64,000 nt of DNA. It comes from Kumtagia sp044326205. GTDB lineage: Bacteria; Pseudomonadota; Alphaproteobacteria; Rhizobiales; Rhizobiaceae. Position 1 is the stretch's first letter; each line of letters starts with the position of its first letter. This document shows positions 8,374 to 16,399 of the stretch, piece after piece. Made by a program: the position numbers and the translations under genes. The notes below the pieces were generated by a model that was not told the origin of the DNA, ran no database searches, and saw only the letters and a program-made list of their open reading frames with translations. The stretch lies in assembly GCF_044326205.1 (NCBI RefSeq), contig NZ_JBIRCY010000034.1:1-64000 (forward strand), in the 5' to 3' direction.

Positions 8374-9195
8374 CTACATAGTGTTCAGACACCCCGCAAC
8401 GATGTCCTCGATCAGCTGGTCCGCGGGGCGCGCCCAGTGTCTTTCCGAAAATATCTCGACCTCCACCCAGCCGCCAAATCCGGCCTTTGACATGGCCTCG
8501 CCAATGGCCTTCAGGTCGATCACGCCCTCGCCCGGTATGCCGCGATCCATCAAAAGGCTTTCGGTCTGCATCTTCCAGTCCGAAATGTGGAATGCCGCCA
8601 GCCTGTTCCGCTTTCCCGCCTCTTCTATCCCTTGCCACAGGTCGCTATCCCACCAGACGTGATAGGCGTCCACGGCGACGCCGATGCCGTCGCCCAGCCT
8701 GTCGCACCAGGCATTGGCGTCGGAAAGCCGGCTGATCACCGACCAGTCGGGCGCATACATCGGATGCAATGGCTCCAGCGCCATGACGACGCCGGCTTTG
8801 CGCGCATGCTCCAGCGTCTCGGCGAGGCAATCGAAGGCGAAGGATCGCGCCTCCGCGAGCGACTTCGAGCCGGGCAGCAGACCGCCGACCACGGTGACGA
8901 TCGACGGCGAGCCCAACTCGGCGGCGATATCGATGGCGCGCCGGGCATCGTCGATGCGCCCGGCACGGGCACCCTTGCCGTCTCGGCTGAACAGGCCGGC
9001 CAAGCAGAAGCCAGTGACGGATAGCCCGTTGTCGGCGATGACCTGCCGGGCGGCGGCGACGCCAACCGCCTCCACCTTGTCGCGCCATGGCGTGATGCCC
9101 TTGATGCCTGCGGCGGCATAGGCTTCGGCGGCTTGCGGCAAGGTAAGGGCATTCGTAGTGATCTGGTTGATCGTTATGCGGTAGCGATCGAGCAT
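8374..9195 (-). CDS. Sugar phosphate isomerase/epimerase (xylose isomerase-like TIM barrel)
   Basis: This 273-residue TIM-barrel protein belongs to the AP endonuclease 2 / xylose isomerase-like family (IolE, IolI, MocC relatives). Family features include ALEPLHPMYAPDWSVI, where the glutamate is a likely metal ligand. Further on are VAVDAYHVWWDSDLW, HISDWKM, and the C-terminal GWVEVEIFSE. The ATG at 9195 is favoured by a GGAGGG site ten bases upstream. It follows a Gfo/Idh/MocA dehydrogenase in the operon, the usual pairing in inositol, scyllo-inosamine and keto-sugar pathways, so isomerisation or dehydration of a keto intermediate is likely. The substrate is not known. Confidence 0.85.
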   Translation of the reverse strand: MLDRYRITINQITTNALTLPQAAEAYAAAGIKGITPWRDKVEAVGVAAARQVIADNGLSVTGFCLAGLFSRDGKGARAGRIDDARRAIDIAAELGSPSIVTVVGGLLPGSKSLAEARSFAFDCLAETLEHARKAGVVMALEPLHPMYAPDWSVISRLSDANAWCDRLGDGIGVAVDAYHVWWDSDLWQGIEEAGKRNRLAAFHISDWKMQTESLLMDRGIPGEGVIDLKAIGEAMSKAGFGGWVEVEIFSERHWARPADQLIEDIVAGCLNTM

Positions 9196-9282
9196 GTGGC
9201 GGCACTCCCTCCGGCGGTCACGGCATGGCAACGGACCCGGCCCGACGGGTCGGTCCCTTGTTCGCAATCCTGGCAGTGAAAC

Positions 9283-10365
9283 CTATTTCGACAGGCGACC
9301 GAGATTGGACGCGTCGAGATAGTCGGCGATGATCTTGGGTTCGCCATGCAGGGCGGAATCGCGGAGCGCGAAGGTCAGCGCGATGCTCTTCAGATTGTCG
9401 TCGCCGCTGCTCGGCGGCTCACGGCCCTCGATCAGGCAGCGGCCGAACTCTTCCAGCGCGTAGGTGCGGTCTTCCGGCGTGTCCATCGGGATCTCGGCTT
9501 CCATCCAGCCGTTGCGTTCGAGAAAACCGTCCATCTGGATGGTCAGCCAGGTCTCTTCCGGATGCACCATGACGCGGTTGGAGCGGAAATCGATCTGGCC
9601 GCGCTCGCATTCGACATACCAGTCGCCGTCGAAGGTGGTCTGGTGGCCGCGCGCCGCCCAGCTGCCGAAATATTCGACCACGCCGCCGCCTTCGAGTTCG
9701 ATGATGGCGTTGAGCATCGGCGGTTCCTTGAACCAGCTCCAGTTCGGGTTGTAGGCGTGGCCGTAGACCTTCTTCGGCTCGCAATGCAGCAGGCCGCGGA
9801 TCTGGTCGAGATGATGGATGGCGCAGTCGCGGATGAAACCGTAGACCGCGAACTCATGCGTCTGCGGCGGCTTGGTAAAATACATCTCCTTGCGGAAGGT
9901 GATGTTGGCGAAGCCCATCGGGCCGAGCCAGCCGTCCTTCATGATCTTGGTCACCACCTGCGCGGCGCGGCGGTAGCGGTAGTTCTGGCTGACCATCAGC
10001 GTCTTGCCGGCGGCGTGGCCGGCTTGCACGAGCTTGTGGGCGTTTTCCATCGTGTCGGCGATCGGTTTTTCTACCAGCACATGCAGCCCGGCCTCGAACG
10101 CCTCGGCCGATACCGCCAGATGCGCGGCAGCCGGAACTACCACCAGCGCGGCATCGGCGCCGACGGCCTTTGCGCCTTCCTTGACGGAGGCAAAGGCGAT
10201 CTTCGGATCGAGATTGTGGGCGGCAATTGCGGCGTCGAGCGCCTTGCGGTCGCGGTCGACGATCGCCGCCAGTTCCCATGTCGGCGACACGACGGCGCGT
10301 TGCAGCCATGTCTCGCCCCAGCCGCTCACGCCCACCTGGATCAGGCGCAGTTTCTTCTCCGGCAT
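9283..10365 (-). CDS. Gfo/Idh/MocA-family NAD(P)-dependent dehydrogenase
   Basis: The 360-residue protein has an N-terminal Rossmann fold with GVSGWGETW (about 12-20). It also has the family motif EKPIADT, whose lysine is catalytic, followed by a C-terminal alpha/beta domain. DCAIHHLDQIRGL carries the paired histidines usually found in the active site. Enzymes of this family oxidise hydroxyls of sugars, inositols and amino-sugars to ketones. The gene lies between an ABC ATPase and a TIM-barrel isomerase in one leftward operon. A second, different dehydrogenase of the same family heads the divergent operon at 16400, so two oxidation steps or two epimeric substrates are likely. Confidence 0.9.
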   Translation of the reverse strand: MPEKKLRLIQVGVSGWGETWLQRAVVSPTWELAAIVDRDRKALDAAIAAHNLDPKIAFASVKEGAKAVGADAALVVVPAAAHLAVSAEAFEAGLHVLVEKPIADTMENAHKLVQAGHAAGKTLMVSQNYRYRRAAQVVTKIMKDGWLGPMGFANITFRKEMYFTKPPQTHEFAVYGFIRDCAIHHLDQIRGLLHCEPKKVYGHAYNPNWSWFKEPPMLNAIIELEGGGVVEYFGSWAARGHQTTFDGDWYVECERGQIDFRSNRVMVHPEETWLTIQMDGFLERNGWMEAEIPMDTPEDRTYALEEFGRCLIEGREPPSSGDDNLKSIALTFALRDSALHGEPKIIADYLDASNLGRLSK

Positions 10366-10390
10366 TCCCTATCTCCCTTATGTGAAACGG

Positions 10391-11461
10391 TCAGGCGGCG
10401 CGCACGCGCTCGCCATTGGATGGATCGAACCAGAAGGTTCCGGCCGGCGCGATGCGCAGCCCAACACGCTGACCGGGCTCAAGGCTGCGGAACCCGCGCG
10501 CCGAGGCGCACAGCTTCGTGCCGGCGCCGGTCGTGATGTCGACCAGGGTGTAGCCGCCCAGGACTTCCGACCGCAGCACCTCGGCCGGCATCGCATCGCC
10601 GCCGGCAGCCTCGATGCTGATGGCCTCTGGCCTGATGCCGAGATCGAACTCGGCGCTGGCTTGACGGCGCTGCGGCAGAGCGAGTTTCAGCCGGGTGCCG
10701 CCGGAAGCGAACTCGGCATCGTCGATCGTACCGCGCAGGATGTTGATCGCCGGGCTGCCCAGCATGTTGGCGACGTAGCGCGAATTGGGATCGGCATAGA
10801 TCTCGGCCGGCGTGCCGATCTGCCTCGCCCTGCCGTTTTCCAGGATCGCCATGCGGTCGGCAACCGACATGGCTTCTTCCTGATCGTGGGTGACGTAGAC
10901 CAGCGTATGGCCGACCTCGCGCTGGATGCGCTTCAGCTCGACGCGCATCTCCTCACGCAGCCGGGCGTCGAGTGCCGAGATCGGATCGTCCATCAGGTAT
11001 GCGGCCGGGTCGCGCACCAAGGCGCGCGCTATCGCAACGCGCTGGCGTTCGCCGCCGGAAAGGTGGCTCGGCAGCTTGTCGAGAAGGCGGGTGATGTGGA
11101 GCTTTTCAGCAACCTGCTCGACGCGGCGAGGAATCTCGGCCGCCGGTACTTTTCGCTCCTCCAGCGGGAAGCGGATGTTTCTGCGGGCCGTCAGATGCGG
11201 GAACAGGGCCAGGTTCTGGAACACCATGGCGACGTTGCGGTCGCCAGGCGACACGCCTGCCATGGCGCGGCCGCCGATGCGCACCTCGCCGGAATCCGGC
11301 GTCTCCAGTCCGAGGATCAGCCTGAGCGCCGTGGTCTTGCCGCTGGTCGGCGGGCCAAAGATGCAGAAGAACTCGTTGTTCTGGATCGACAGCGACAGGT
11401 CGTCGAGCGCCTGAACGTCGCCGTAGCGCTTGCTCAGCCCGATGAGGTCAATGGAGGCCAT
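10391..11461 (-). CDS. ABC sugar transporter ATPase with aspartate in place of catalytic glutamate
   Basis: This 356-residue MalK/UgpC-type ATPase has an N-terminal nucleotide-binding domain and a C-terminal OB-fold regulatory domain. Walker A is GPPTSGKT (36-43) and the signature LSGGE (134-138) is intact. Walker B reads LMDDP, so residue 159 is aspartate where the catalytic glutamate is expected. The gene overlaps the second ATPase gene by 14 bases. That partner has the opposite pattern, with normal Walker motifs and a degenerate signature. The pair should form an asymmetric heterodimer with one consensus ATP site. Rhizobial glycerol transporters (GlpS/GlpT) also use two ATPases, so the arrangement has a precedent; the substrate here is unknown. 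Confidence 0.9.
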   Translation of the reverse strand: MASIDLIGLSKRYGDVQALDDLSLSIQNNEFFCIFGPPTSGKTTALRLILGLETPDSGEVRIGGRAMAGVSPGDRNVAMVFQNLALFPHLTARRNIRFPLEERKVPAAEIPRRVEQVAEKLHITRLLDKLPSHLSGGERQRVAIARALVRDPAAYLMDDPISALDARLREEMRVELKRIQREVGHTLVYVTHDQEEAMSVADRMAILENGRARQIGTPAEIYADPNSRYVANMLGSPAINILRGTIDDAEFASGGTRLKLALPQRRQASAEFDLGIRPEAISIEAAGGDAMPAEVLRSEVLGGYTLVDITTGAGTKLCASARGFRSLEPGQRVGLRIAPAGTFWFDPSNGERVRAA

Positions 11462-12539
11462 GGCTTGCCCCTCCCCTGATTGCCAGCGTCGTCTGGGGAT
11501 CGAAGGCGATCAGCCGGGCGGTGTCCGGCTCGAGGCCGAGGATATCGCCCTGCGAGACCGGGAAGCCGGCGCTCTCGACGATCTTGAACGGTTGGCCGCG
11601 ATCCTGGAAATGGATGATGACGCGCGCGCCGATGCGCTCCACGAAGTCGGCTCTGGCGCGCAATGGTGCGATTGCAGGATCGGTGAGGCGCACATCCTCG
11701 GGCCGGAAGCCGGCAATGACGCTGCTGCCCTCCTTCAGCGCCAGTCTGTCATCGGCAAACGGCAGGCTGCCCATCTCGCCGAAGCTCAGAGCTCCGTCGC
11801 TGACGCCGGCGGTGAGCAGGTTCATACTCGGGCTGCCCATGAAACGGGCGACGAAGGTGTTGGCAGGAGCGCGGTAGACATCGGCCGGCGTGCCGACCTG
11901 CTGCAGCACGCCGCGATCCATGATGGCGATGCGGTCGGCCATGGACATGGCTTCGAGCTGGTCGTGGGTGACGTACACCATGGTCTGGCCGAGGCGGCGC
12001 TGGAGTTCGCGCAGCTCGGCCCGCATCACCGCGCGGAACGCCGCGTCGACGTTGGAAAGCGGTTCGTCCAGCAGGAAGATGGCTGGATTGACCGCCGCCG
12101 AGCGGCCGATCGCCAAGCGCTGCAGGATGTTCACCGACAGGCCCGAGGCGCGCCGGTCGAGGAAGGCGACGAGGTCGAGAAGGCCGGCGATCTCGCGAAC
12201 CCTCGCATCGACCTTTGCCGCCGGCTCGCCCCTGGCGCGCAGGCCGTAGGCGAGGTTCTCGTACACGGTCATATGCGTGAAGATGGCGTAGTTCTGGAAG
12301 ACGAAGCCGACGCCGCGCTTGCCGATCGGCACGTGCGTAACGTCGCGCTCGCCGAACAGCACGCGGCCATGCGTCGGCTCGACGAGGCCGGCGATCATGT
12401 TCATCGTCGTGGTCTTGCCGCAGCCGGACGGACCCAGCAGTGCTACGAATTCGCCATTGCCGATGTCGAGGTCCATGTCGGCCACGGCGACGGAGCCTGC
12501 GAACGACTTTCCCAATCTGTCGAGACGGATGGAAGACAT
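11448..12539 (-). CDS. ABC sugar transporter ATPase with degenerate signature motif
   Basis: This 363-residue MalK-type ATPase has normal Walker A GPSGCGKT (36-43), Q-loop VFQNYAIF, Walker B LLDEP with glutamate at 159, and the histidine switch YVTHDQ. At residues 134-138, where LSGGQ belongs, it reads LSVNI. The position matches the intact LSGGE of its partner exactly. An ATP site built from this protein's Walker motifs and the partner's signature would be complete, while the other site would be defective in both parts. The gene lies between the permease gene and the partner ATPase, with overlaps or one-base gaps, so they are translated together. Confidence 0.9.
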   Translation of the reverse strand: MSSIRLDRLGKSFAGSVAVADMDLDIGNGEFVALLGPSGCGKTTTMNMIAGLVEPTHGRVLFGERDVTHVPIGKRGVGFVFQNYAIFTHMTVYENLAYGLRARGEPAAKVDARVREIAGLLDLVAFLDRRASGLSVNILQRLAIGRSAAVNPAIFLLDEPLSNVDAAFRAVMRAELRELQRRLGQTMVYVTHDQLEAMSMADRIAIMDRGVLQQVGTPADVYRAPANTFVARFMGSPSMNLLTAGVSDGALSFGEMGSLPFADDRLALKEGSSVIAGFRPEDVRLTDPAIAPLRARADFVERIGARVIIHFQDRGQPFKIVESAGFPVSQGDILGLEPDTARLIAFDPQTTLAIRGGASHGLH

Positions 12540-12540
12540 G

Positions 12541-13482
12541 TCAGCGTTTCCGCATGCGGCTGAGCGCGAAGATCGCGACGGCCGACAGGATGATGAGGAT
12601 GAAGAGCGCGATCGAGGCGACGTAGGACCATTCCAGCCGGAACAGCGCCACCTTGGAAATGTAGACCGACAGCGTCTCGGTCGAGGTTCCCGGCCCGCCC
12701 GCCGTCATGATGTACAGCGTGTCGAATATCTTGATGATCTCGACCACCCTGATCGCCAGCGCGATGACCATCACGGTGACCATGCGCGGCAGCACGATGG
12801 TGCGGAAGCGGTAGAACCAGCTCGCGCCGAGGATCGTCGCCGCCTTGACCTGGTCCTCCGGCACGCCGACCAGGCCGGCGAGCAGGATGAGGAACATCAG
12901 CGGCGTCCATTGCCAGATGTCGGCGATCATGACGCTGACCAGCGCCAACGTCGGGTCACCCAGCCAGGCGATACGTACGTCCGTGCCGATGAGCGTGCCC
13001 AGCAGGCCGTTGATCGGCCCGGCGCTCTGGAAGAGCATGAAGAACATGTAGCCTGCGATGGCGGGCACCACCATCATCGGGGTGATCAGGATCGGGTAGA
13101 ACACCCGCTTGCCCGGGAATTCGTCGACGAACAGCAGCGCCAGGCCGAGGCCGAGCAGGAATTCCACCGGCACGCAGACGGCCGTCACCAGCAGGGTGCG
13201 CCAGATCGATTGCCACAGATTTCGGTCCGACCAGAGGTCGATGAAATTCGCGAAATCGTTCCATGAACGGTAGGCGAAAACCCAGTTCTCGCCGTCCAGC
13301 GGCGACCAGTCGGTCATGCTGATGTAGAGCTGCATCAGCAGCGGGAAGACCGTGATGAAGAGCAGCAGCAACTGGGTGGGCATGGCCATCCAGACGCCGA
13401 GGCGCTTGCCTTCGGTCTCGGGCTTCTCGGCCTGCGCGGTAACGCCGAGCGACGCTGCGTTGCTGGCGGTGAGGTCGGTCAT
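12541..13482 (-). CDS. ABC sugar transporter permease (MalF type)
   Basis: This 313-residue inner-membrane permease has about six predicted membrane segments, after a hydrophilic N-terminus of about 30 residues. The first segment is near residues 31-53. The cytoplasmic EAA-type loop that docks to the ATPase is EDQVKAATILGASWFYRFRTIVLPRM. The start is the ATG at 13482, which overlaps the stop of the upstream MalG-type gene in an ATGA arrangement. The frame is open much further upstream, but that part only reads through the neighbouring permease in the wrong frame. It works with the MalG-type permease, two ATPases and the binding protein encoded alongside. Confidence 0.9.
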   Translation of the reverse strand: MTDLTASNAASLGVTAQAEKPETEGKRLGVWMAMPTQLLLLFITVFPLLMQLYISMTDWSPLDGENWVFAYRSWNDFANFIDLWSDRNLWQSIWRTLLVTAVCVPVEFLLGLGLALLFVDEFPGKRVFYPILITPMMVVPAIAGYMFFMLFQSAGPINGLLGTLIGTDVRIAWLGDPTLALVSVMIADIWQWTPLMFLILLAGLVGVPEDQVKAATILGASWFYRFRTIVLPRMVTVMVIALAIRVVEIIKIFDTLYIMTAGGPGTSTETLSVYISKVALFRLEWSYVASIALFILIILSAVAIFALSRMRKR

Positions 13483-14339
13483 TGCTTCAGCGCTCCGAAG
13501 GTGAGGCCGCGCACCAGGTATTTTTGGATGGCGATGCCGAAGACGATCGGGGGAATGATGGCGAGCAGGCCGAGCGCGGCCTTTGCGCCGTAGAGCTGGC
13601 CGGTGACGCTGGCGGCGAGGCTCGACATGTAGACTGGCAGCGTCTGCCATTCCTTGGTGGTCAACAGCAGGGCGACCAGGAAGTCGCTCCAGTTGAGGAT
13701 GAAGACGAACAGCGCGGAGCTGGCGAGCGGCGCCTTCATCATCGGCAGTGTCACGCGCATGAACACACGGAAGCGCGTGCTGCCTTCCACGAGTGCGGCC
13801 TCCTCGATCTCGCGCGGCATCTCGTCGAAGAACGTCTTCATCAGCCAGAACGCGAAGGGCAGGGTGACGATGCCATAGATCAGCGACAGGCCCCACCAGG
13901 TGTCGACGAGGCCGAGGAAGGCCCACATGACCATGACCGGGATCATCACCGCGATCGGCGGAAAAAGGCGCAACTGGATCAGCGCCAGTGGCAGGTTCGA
14001 GGCGACCTTGAAGCGCGACACGGCATAGGCGGCGAGCGTGCCGCAGGTCATGGCGATGATCGTGCCGAAGGTCGATGCGATCAGCGACGACAGGATCGGA
14101 TGGACGGCAGTGCGCTCCGGCGTGCCGAGGATGCCGGAGGTCGGCTGGCCGAAGATATAGCGGAAATTGTCGAGTGTCGGCTGCTGCGGCAGCCAGGTGA
14201 TGTCCTTGCCGCTCAGCGTCCATTCGCCGAGAGGCTTGAACGCCATTGTCGCCATCCAGAAGATCGGCAGCAGCGTCACGAACAGCGCGACGAGGATGCC
14301 GAGATAGCGAAGCGCGAGCAGAGGGGTGCTGTTCTTCAT
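13479..14339 (-). CDS. ABC sugar transporter permease (MalG type)
   Basis: This 286-residue membrane protein of the MalG/UgpE group has six predicted hydrophobic segments, the first near residues 9-31. The EAA loop REIEEAALVEGSTRFRVFMRVTLPMM contacts the nucleotide-binding subunits. The C-terminus LVRGLTFGALKQ is the usual family end. Its stop codon overlaps the ATG of the MalF-type gene downstream. The binding-protein gene lies 63 bases upstream on the same strand, so the order is binding protein, MalG type, MalF type, ATPase, ATPase. Confidence 0.9.
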   Translation of the reverse strand: MKNSTPLLALRYLGILVALFVTLLPIFWMATMAFKPLGEWTLSGKDITWLPQQPTLDNFRYIFGQPTSGILGTPERTAVHPILSSLIASTFGTIIAMTCGTLAAYAVSRFKVASNLPLALIQLRLFPPIAVMIPVMVMWAFLGLVDTWWGLSLIYGIVTLPFAFWLMKTFFDEMPREIEEAALVEGSTRFRVFMRVTLPMMKAPLASSALFVFILNWSDFLVALLLTTKEWQTLPVYMSSLAASVTGQLYGAKAALGLLAIIPPIVFGIAIQKYLVRGLTFGALKQ

Positions 14340-14402
14340 CGATATGAACCCTATGCCCGGCAGCCGAGGGCTGCCGGGCGCGCCTATGCTTGGGGAGGAT
14401 GC

Positions 14403-16016
14403 TCAGGCGATCGGATCGGAGAGCGTCGGCCACGCCGCCTTGTTGGCCTTCACGGCCTCGACGAACCGGTCCTCGCCGAGCTTGCGGATGATGCGTTTCC
14501 ATTCGCGCTCGGTATCGGCCATGGCCTCTTCGGGCGTCTTGGACTTGGTGAGCGCACCAAGCAGGTTCTCGTCCAGCGCGTTGTGCAAGGCTGTGGCGCC
14601 GGCGAAGTTGATGGTCGGCACCGAGCGCTTGATCGTCTCGCGGATCGTCTTCAGGTGGTAGTCGTGATACATCTCGGCGACCAGCGGATCGGTCATATTG
14701 GCAAGCTGGAACGGATCGAAGCCGTAGCCAGCCGGATTGGCGATCATCCAGGTGAAGATACGGCTCGATCCCAGCCATTGCAGGAAGAGATAGGCGAGTT
14801 CGGTGTTCTTCGACTGGTTGGAGACCGTCGCGGTGATCGAGAACCACAGCACCGAGCGGCGGATCAGCGAGCCGTCGATCTCGCGGCCGGGCGAGAACGA
14901 GGTGTTCATCTTGCCCTGCACCACGGAGTCCGTGTTGGCGGGGTTGTCGATGAATTTCGGCATGTTGGAGAAGGCGCAGGTCATCGCCGCGCCGCCCTTG
15001 GTCATGTTGCCGTACTGCTCCGGCCAGCCCCAGCTTATGGCGTCGGGCGAGTGATAGGCCAGCGTGTCGACATATTCCTTGGCGGCGTTGATGCCCTGCT
15101 CGGAATTGATCAGCGGCGTGCCATCGTCATCGAACAGGAACTGGTTGGGCGCGGCGCTTGAAACGTAGCGCTGATACCAGTTTGGATAGCCCCAGGCCTG
15201 GTTGCGCAGGTCGGTGCAGCCGAGCAGGCCCTGGTCAGGGCGGTGAAAGAACGCGGCCGCCTCGTCCAACTGCTTCCACGTCTTCGGGTAGTCGAGATCG
15301 TAGCCGTATTTGGCCTTGAACGCCTGGCGTTCCTTGTCGTCCTCGAACAGGTCCTTGCGGTAGACCCAGCACTGGAAGTCGCCGTCGAGCGAAACGCCGA
15401 AGGCCGATCCGCGATACTCGTTGAGCAGCGACACGCCCTGCGCGCCGCCGACATAACCGCGCTCCGGGTCGTCCCATTCGGGTTTGTACTTGCTGCGGAA
15501 CTCGTCGAGATTCTGGATGCCCTGGGACTCGGCGAGGTCGCCGAGGCGGTTCCATTCGGTGACGTAGATGTCGAAGGCAGCGCCCTTGGTGGCGATGTCC
15601 TGCATGGCCTTAGTGAATTCGGTATTCGGCGGTACGCTGACCAGTTCGAGCGTGATGCCGGTTTCCTTCTCCCACAGGTCCTTGACCGTGGGTGCGCCGG
15701 CCGGGAAGGGTTTTGTGAGCTGGCCGATCGCCACGTCCGACATCATGGCGATGATCTTGGTGGCCTTGCCGGCGGCCCTCATGACCTTGACCGCCTCGAT
15801 GGCGCGGCCCTCAGGCGTGTCGGCGGTGTACTGGTAGCGCTCGGCTCCGTCGAAGCCAGTGGGGCCGCCGATCATGCCCGGCGCCAGCGCGTCGGCGGCA
15901 AGAGCGGTGCGGATGTTGAGAAACCGCGGCCCGATTCCAATCGGCGCGGTCAAGGCAAAAGCAGCGGTCCCGCCACGCAGAACGGCGCGGCGCGAGAAGC
16001 GCGTATCCAATTTCAT
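14403..16016 (-). CDS. Tat-exported extracellular solute-binding protein
   Basis: This is a 537-residue family-1 solute-binding protein, longer than the usual 400-430 residues of sugar-binding proteins. The N-terminus carries a twin-arginine signal (SRRAVLRGG, residues 8-16) with probable cleavage after ALA near residue 40, so it is exported folded. The start is the ATG at 16016, preceded by a GGGAGGG site; a TTG directly upstream is less likely. Size, Tat export and the two-ATPase transporter resemble the rhizobial glycerol system GlpV-GlpPQ-GlpST in layout. The associated dehydrogenase and isomerase point to a polyol or sugar that is oxidised after uptake. Confidence 0.88.
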   Translation of the reverse strand: MKLDTRFSRRAVLRGGTAAFALTAPIGIGPRFLNIRTALAADALAPGMIGGPTGFDGAERYQYTADTPEGRAIEAVKVMRAAGKATKIIAMMSDVAIGQLTKPFPAGAPTVKDLWEKETGITLELVSVPPNTEFTKAMQDIATKGAAFDIYVTEWNRLGDLAESQGIQNLDEFRSKYKPEWDDPERGYVGGAQGVSLLNEYRGSAFGVSLDGDFQCWVYRKDLFEDDKERQAFKAKYGYDLDYPKTWKQLDEAAAFFHRPDQGLLGCTDLRNQAWGYPNWYQRYVSSAAPNQFLFDDDGTPLINSEQGINAAKEYVDTLAYHSPDAISWGWPEQYGNMTKGGAAMTCAFSNMPKFIDNPANTDSVVQGKMNTSFSPGREIDGSLIRRSVLWFSITATVSNQSKNTELAYLFLQWLGSSRIFTWMIANPAGYGFDPFQLANMTDPLVAEMYHDYHLKTIRETIKRSVPTINFAGATALHNALDENLLGALTKSKTPEEAMADTEREWKRIIRKLGEDRFVEAVKANKAAWPTLSDPIA

Positions 16017-16088
16017 CAATCCCTCCCAATCAACTCCTCACGTTGATGAGGGCATGTGAACCCCAAAATCAATCATTTATCAATCAGA

Positions 16089-16273
16089 ATTTTTGATGCA
16101 GTGCAGCAAAACCGATCAAACTTTGAAGCTTATCTATTGGAATCAGTGCTTTGAAAGCTTCAAAAAAATCTGACGCCATCCTCATAAATGCTCATCGGTG
16201 GGTCTTTGCGTTGGCGCAATCGGCCTGGCATCAGAAATAATTCTGATGCCATCGCCTCATATGCATCAAAAAT
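16089..16273. promoter_or_regulatory. Divergent control region with paired inverted operator-like motifs
   Basis: The 383 bases between the divergent operons (16017-16399) are markedly more AT-rich than the rest. ATTTTTGATGCA at 16089-16100 recurs as its exact reverse complement at 16262-16273, once near each operon. A perfect palindrome GGCATCAGAA-ATAA-TTCTGATGCC lies at 16227-16250. TTTGAA-AGC-TTCAAA lies at 16150-16164. All but the last share a GATGC core. These are plausible sites for the LacI-type regulator at 7317-8336. Looping between the two distal copies is possible, but this is inference from symmetry only. Confidence 0.5.
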
Positions 16274-16297
16274 GTGATTGCAAATGATGCTTTCCGG

Positions 16298-16327
16298 TTG
16301 ACAAGTCCGATCCGGCGTCGGTTATAT
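16298..16327 (+). promoter_or_regulatory. Sigma-70-type promoter for the rightward sugar operon
   Basis: TTGACA at 16298-16303 is a perfect -35 box. TTATAT at 16322-16327 is an acceptable -10 box at an 18-base spacing. Transcription would start near 16334, about 65 bases before the ATG of the dehydrogenase gene. The right-hand copy of the GATGCA motif ends 25 bases upstream of the -35 box. Confidence 0.5.
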
Positions 16328-16399
16328 CGGCGGCCTGCTCACGGAGTGCGCGGGTGGGAGAGAGACGCCGCGGCCGCCATGGCCGCGCCGGGAGGAAGC

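Noticed and set aside
12541..14847. A 768-residue fusion of a permease with an N-terminal extension
   Set aside because: The extra part is only the MalG-type gene and the end of the binding-protein gene read out of frame. The permease has its own ATG at 13482 in an ATGA overlap.
13482..15161. A 559-codon open frame on the plus strand opposite the permease and binding-protein genes
   Set aside because: It lies entirely opposite three well-recognised transporter genes. Its translation is rich in R, D, H and Q without any domain, as expected for the antisense of GC-rich coding DNA.
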